In this document: positions 33,358 through 36,148 of the stretch, one piece after another
How the letters are laid out: every line of letters begins with the position of its first letter
How positions within the stretch are numbered: position 1 is the stretch's first letter
Assembly (NCBI GenBank): GCA_013215465.1
Contig: JABSOW010000033.1
Coordinates: 1 to 36,148 of the forward strand
DNA from: Colwellia sp.
GTDB lineage: Bacteria; Pseudomonadota; Gammaproteobacteria; Enterobacterales; Alteromonadaceae
Direction of reading: 5' to 3'
Length of the DNA: 36,148 nt
Notes under the pieces: generated by a model
Databases searched by the model: none
What the model was told of the DNA's origin: nothing
Seen by the model: the letters and a program-made list of their open reading frames with translations, nothing else
Made by a program: the position numbers and the translations under genes

Positions 33358-35754
33358 GTGCAAGAAAATGTACTTTGGTATGAAAACTTAGGAATGGGTG
33401 ATGTTGATCGCGTTGGCGGTAAAAATGCATCACTTGGGGAAATGATTTCAAATTTAGCTAATGTGGGTGTACAAGTGCCTACTGGTTTTGCTACTACATC
33501 TTTTGCTTTTAATGAGTTTTTGGAGCAAAGCGGTATTAATGAGAAAATTTATCAACTGCTTGATGGCCTTGATGTTGGTGATTTAAAAGAATTAGCAAGC
33601 TGTGGGCAAACTATTCGCCAATGGATTATTGACACGCCTTTCTTGGACGCAATGCAAAAGGATATTGAAGGTGCTTACGCAAAATTAGCCGGTGACTTTT
33701 CTGATGACGCTTCATTTGCCGTACGCTCATCGGCTACCGCTGAAGATATGCCAGATGCTTCTTTTGCCGGGCAACAAGAAACGTTTCTTAACGTCCGTGG
33801 TTTTGATGCGGTAATGGTCGCCATTAAACACGTTTTTGCATCTTTGTTTAATGACCGTGCTATTTCTTATCGTGTACACCAAGGTTATGATCATCGTGGT
33901 GTGGCATTATCTGCTGGCATACAGCGTATGGTACGTAGTGATATATCAGCTTCTGGTGTTATGTTCACTATTGATACAGAATCAGGTTTTGAAGACGTAG
34001 TTTTTATCACTTCTAGCTTTGGTTTAGGTGAAATGGTAGTGCAGGGCGCAGTTAACCCAGATGAGTTTTATGTACATAAGCCTACGCTTGCTAAAGGTAA
34101 GCCGGCGATTGTCCGTAGAAACATTGGTAGTAAAGCCATTAAAATGGTGTACACACAATCTCAAGAGCACAGCAAACAAGTTGAAATTGTTGATATTGAT
34201 GAACAAGACTCTAACCGCTTTTCATTAACGGATGCAGAAGTTGAAGAACTTGCCAAGCAAGCGGTTATTATAGAAAAACATTATGGTCGGCCAATGGATA
34301 TTGAATGGGCCAAAGATGGTTTGGATAATAAACTTTATATTGTTCAAGCACGTCCAGAAACCGTTAAAAGTCGTGAAAGCGCTAATGTCATGGAGCAGTT
34401 TCAAATAAATAGCCAATTACAAGCGACGGCAAAAATTGTTTGTGAAGGTCGCTCAATTGGGCAGAAAATTGGTAGTGGTACCGTTAAAGTTTTAGCTTCT
34501 TTAGCTGAAATGGATAAAATTCTTCCTGGTGATGTGTTAGTAACTGATATGACAGATCCCGATTGGGAGCCTATTATGAAACGCGCTTCAGCCATTGTTA
34601 CTAATCGTGGCGGCAGAACCTGTCATGCGGCTATTATTGCCCGTGAAATGGGAATTCCTGCGGTGGTTGGTTGTGGTAATGCAACTAAAGTTATTAAAAC
34701 AGGTGATGAGGTTACTGTTTCATGTGCTGAAGGCGACACCGGTTTTATTTATCAAGGTAAGTTAGATTACACCGTAACTACTTCTAAAATTGATGCTATG
34801 CCAGAATTACCGCTAAAAATCATGATGAATGTTGGTAACCCAGATCGAGCTTTTTCTTTTGCTAAATTACCACATGCAGGTATTGGTTTAGCCCGTTTAG
34901 AGTTTATTATTAATAAAATGATTGGTGTTCATCCAAAAGCTTTATTGAACTTTGATAGTCAGTCAGCTGATATACAAGATGAAATTAACGATATTATCGC
35001 CGGTTATGAAAGCCCAGTAGAGTTTTATATCGCTAAATTGACGGAAGGGATTTCAACACTTGCTGCTGCTTTCTCACCAGAAAAAGTGATAGTGCGTATG
35101 TCTGATTTTAAGTCAAACGAATATGCTAATTTGGTTGGCGGCGAAGAGTATGAGCCCGATGAAGAAAACCCTATGATTGGTTATCGCGGTGCTGCTCGTT
35201 ATATTTCAACCGATTTTCGTGATTGTTTTGCCCTTGAATGTGAAGCACTTAAACGTGTGCGTAACGACATGGACTTAACGAATGTTGAAGTGATGATCCC
35301 ATTTGTTAGAACGCTGGAAGAAGCCTCTCAAGTAATTGATATTTTAGCTGAGCATGGTTTAAAACGTGGTGAAAATGGTTTACGCATTATTATGATGTGT
35401 GAATTGCCATCAAATGCTTTACTTGCCGATCAATTCCTAGACTATTTTGATGGCTTCTCTATCGGTTCAAATGATTTAACTCAATTAACACTTGGTTTAG
35501 ATAGAGACTCAGGCTTAATTGCTCACTTGTTTGATGAGCGTGATCCGGCGATAAAAGCATTATTGTCAATGGCAATTAGCGCGTGTAAGAAGCGTGGTAA
35601 GTATGTTGGTATTTGTGGTCAAGGACCTTCTGATCATAAAGATTTTGCCGCATGGCTGGTAGAGCAGGGTATTGATAGCGTATCACTAAACCCTGATACA
35701 GTATTACCAACTTGGTTGTATCTTGCTGATAAATTAGCTGAAAAAAATAAGTAA
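33358..35754 (+). CDS. ppsA: phosphoenolpyruvate synthase
   Basis: PEP synthase (pyruvate, water dikinase), 798 residues, which makes PEP from pyruvate and ATP for gluconeogenesis. The ATP-grasp N-terminal domain has [11 protein letters not shown] and [20 protein letters not shown]. The swivelling phosphohistidine domain has [13 protein letters not shown] with His423, preceded by [12 protein letters not shown]. The PEP-binding TIM barrel has GLARLEFI and ends in GICGQGPSD with its catalytic Cys. The start is GTG at 33358 with a GGGGA ribosome site. The regulator ppsR lies divergent across the long palindromic element. Confidence 0.97.
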   Translation: MQENVLWYENLGMGDVDRVGGKNASLGEMISNLANVGVQVPTGFATTSFAFNEFLEQSGINEKIYQLLDGLDVGDLKELASCGQTIRQWIIDTPFLDAMQKDIEGAYAKLAGDFSDDASFAVRSSATAEDMPDASFAGQQETFLNVRGFDAVMVAIKHVFASLFNDRAISYRVHQGYDHRGVALSAGIQRMVRSDISASGVMFTIDTESGFEDVVFITSSFGLGEMVVQGAVNPDEFYVHKPTLAKGKPAIVRRNIGSKAIKMVYTQSQEHSKQVEIVDIDEQDSNRFSLTDAEVEELAKQAVIIEKHYGRPMDIEWAKDGLDNKLYIVQARPETVKSRESANVMEQFQINSQLQATAKIVCEGRSIGQKIGSGTVKVLASLAEMDKILPGDVLVTDMTDPDWEPIMKRASAIVTNRGGRTCHAAIIAREMGIPAVVGCGNATKVIKTGDEVTVSCAEGDTGFIYQGKLDYTVTTSKIDAMPELPLKIMMNVGNPDRAFSFAKLPHAGIGLARLEFIINKMIGVHPKALLNFDSQSADIQDEINDIIAGYESPVEFYIAKLTEGISTLAAAFSPEKVIVRMSDFKSNEYANLVGGEEYEPDEENPMIGYRGAARYISTDFRDCFALECEALKRVRNDMDLTNVEVMIPFVRTLEEASQVIDILAEHGLKRGENGLRIIMMCELPSNALLADQFLDYFDGFSIGSNDLTQLTLGLDRDSGLIAHLFDERDPAIKALLSMAISACKKRGKYVGICGQGPSDHKDFAAWLVEQGIDSVSLNPDTVLPTWLYLADKLAEKNK

Positions 35755-35794
35755 TAGCACTTATTAAGTTAAGTGTTAGTACAGCTGTTGAGAG

Positions 35795-35830
35795 AAAATG
35801 AGTCTACTATTTAATTAGGCTCATTTTTTT
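35795..35830 (+). terminator. intrinsic terminator of ppsA
   Basis: AAAATGAGTC at 35795-35804 pairs with GGCTCATTTT at 35818-35827 with one mismatch, followed by three more T, about 40 bases after the ppsA stop. A textbook Rho-independent form. Confidence 0.8.
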
Positions 35831-36009
35831 GCATATTATTTACACTAATTAGCTATCAGTATAAATTTACTAATGGGTTTACATAGTTATATCAATCAGA
35901 CTAACTAAGTGATCTTCTTAAATGGTCTAAATATCCAATAACATCGTTGCTTTCAATCACACACGCCAGCTATTACTCAATCAAGCGCCTTGCCTACATG
36001 AATGTAGGT

Positions 36010-36148
36010 CTGTCTCTTATACACAACTTTTAAATCGGTTGGATTTATGATCTAATACTCTTTTTTATTTTCTTATAAATTGATATGTATAATCCAGAAA
36101 CAACACAATGGGCTCAATTAATTTTTGGTCAAGCTAATTTAGGCGATC
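36010..36148 (+). mobile_element. IS50-like (IS4 family) insertion sequence, left end
   Basis: The left terminal repeat CTGTCTCTTATACACAACT starts at 36010. Its first 16 bases equal the Tn5 mosaic end, and it also resembles the outer end CTGACTCTTATACACAAGT. A transposase gene begins 75 bases inside. The base run AATGTAGGT just before it (36001-36009) would be the 9-bp target copy for this family. The insertion lies in a small palindrome (CCTACAT/ATGTAGG, 35993-36008). The element leaves the window on the right. Confidence 0.85.
36085..36148 (+). CDS. IS50-like transposase, N-terminal part
   Basis: Only the first 21 residues are in the window. ETTQWAQLIFGQANLGD aligns with the Tn5 transposase start ADWAKSVFSSAALGD (W-A-x3-F-x2-A-x-L-G-D), part of the N-terminal end-binding domain. 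Together with the terminal repeat this makes the family assignment firm, although the catalytic DDE residues are outside the window. Confidence 0.8.
   Translation, partial: MYNPETTQWAQLIFGQANLGD

Noticed and set aside
33118..33363. 81-codon minus-strand frame before ppsA
   Set aside because: It lies within the palindromic element, overlaps the ppsA start, and has no ribosome site or recognisable sequence.
36010..36028. Leftover sequencing adapter with the Tn5 mosaic end
   Set aside because: After 16 matching bases the sequence continues differently from the adapter and leads into a plausible IS50-like transposase start, so a genuine IS end is the better reading.
1..36148. CRISPR arrays, tRNA or rRNA genes
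   Set aside because: No regularly spaced direct repeats, cloverleaf sequences or rRNA signatures were seen on either strand.

Overview
The window looks like a chromosome segment of a marine gammaproteobacterium of the Alteromonadales, most likely Colwelliaceae (Colwellia/Thalassotalea type). The evidence is low-GC coding sequence, the ppsA / ppsR / aroH neighbourhood, a PEP-CTERM tail, frequent GTG/TTG starts, and intergenic palindromes of the 'TATACCCA' type. Genus is inferred from gene content and sequence style, not from a search. No rRNA, tRNA or CRISPR array was seen.

Layout. 1-4.2 kb: a REP-like hairpin, an L-amino-acid-oxidase-like flavoprotein, a cupin lipoprotein and a convergent TIGR01777 epimerase. 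4.5-11.6 kb: an HflX-type GTPase, then a probable electrophile/redox-stress block. That block has a LysR regulator followed by two Old Yellow Enzymes, an ACP phosphodiesterase with an HxlR regulator, and, divergent from it, an MdaB-like quinone reductase plus a peroxiredoxin. 11.8-13.9 kb: oligopeptidase B.

14.2-22.3 kb is a decaying acyl-CoA catabolic cluster. SCP-x thiolase, acyl-CoA dehydrogenase, GST-like protein, alpha-methylacyl-CoA racemase/CoA-transferase and an AraC regulator remain open. Between them lie a MaoC::acyl-CoA-dehydrogenase chimera with an internal stop, a frameshifted and truncated acyl-CoA ligase whose end is fused antisense to the regulator gene, and a deleted, frameshifted TonB-dependent receptor. 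Together they look like an uptake-plus-beta-oxidation system for a branched or cyclic lipid that is being lost.

22.4-28.6 kb is accessory: a membrane-anchored MsrA-thioredoxin-MsrB fusion, a divergent AraC-HTH/HDOD fusion, a PEP-CTERM tail cut by an IS3-family remnant, a Trypco2-like small protein, a truncated small membrane protein joined to a truncated DNA/RNA endonuclease, and a low-molecular-weight phosphatase.

28.8-35.8 kb returns to conserved chromosome: a lipoprotein with a collagen-like stalk and a choice-of-anchor-I domain, aroH, ppsR and divergent ppsA (PEP supply and its use in aromatic synthesis). A long palindromic intergenic element lies between ppsR and ppsA. At the right edge an IS50-like (IS4 family) insertion sequence begins, with a terminal repeat nearly identical to a Tn5 end.
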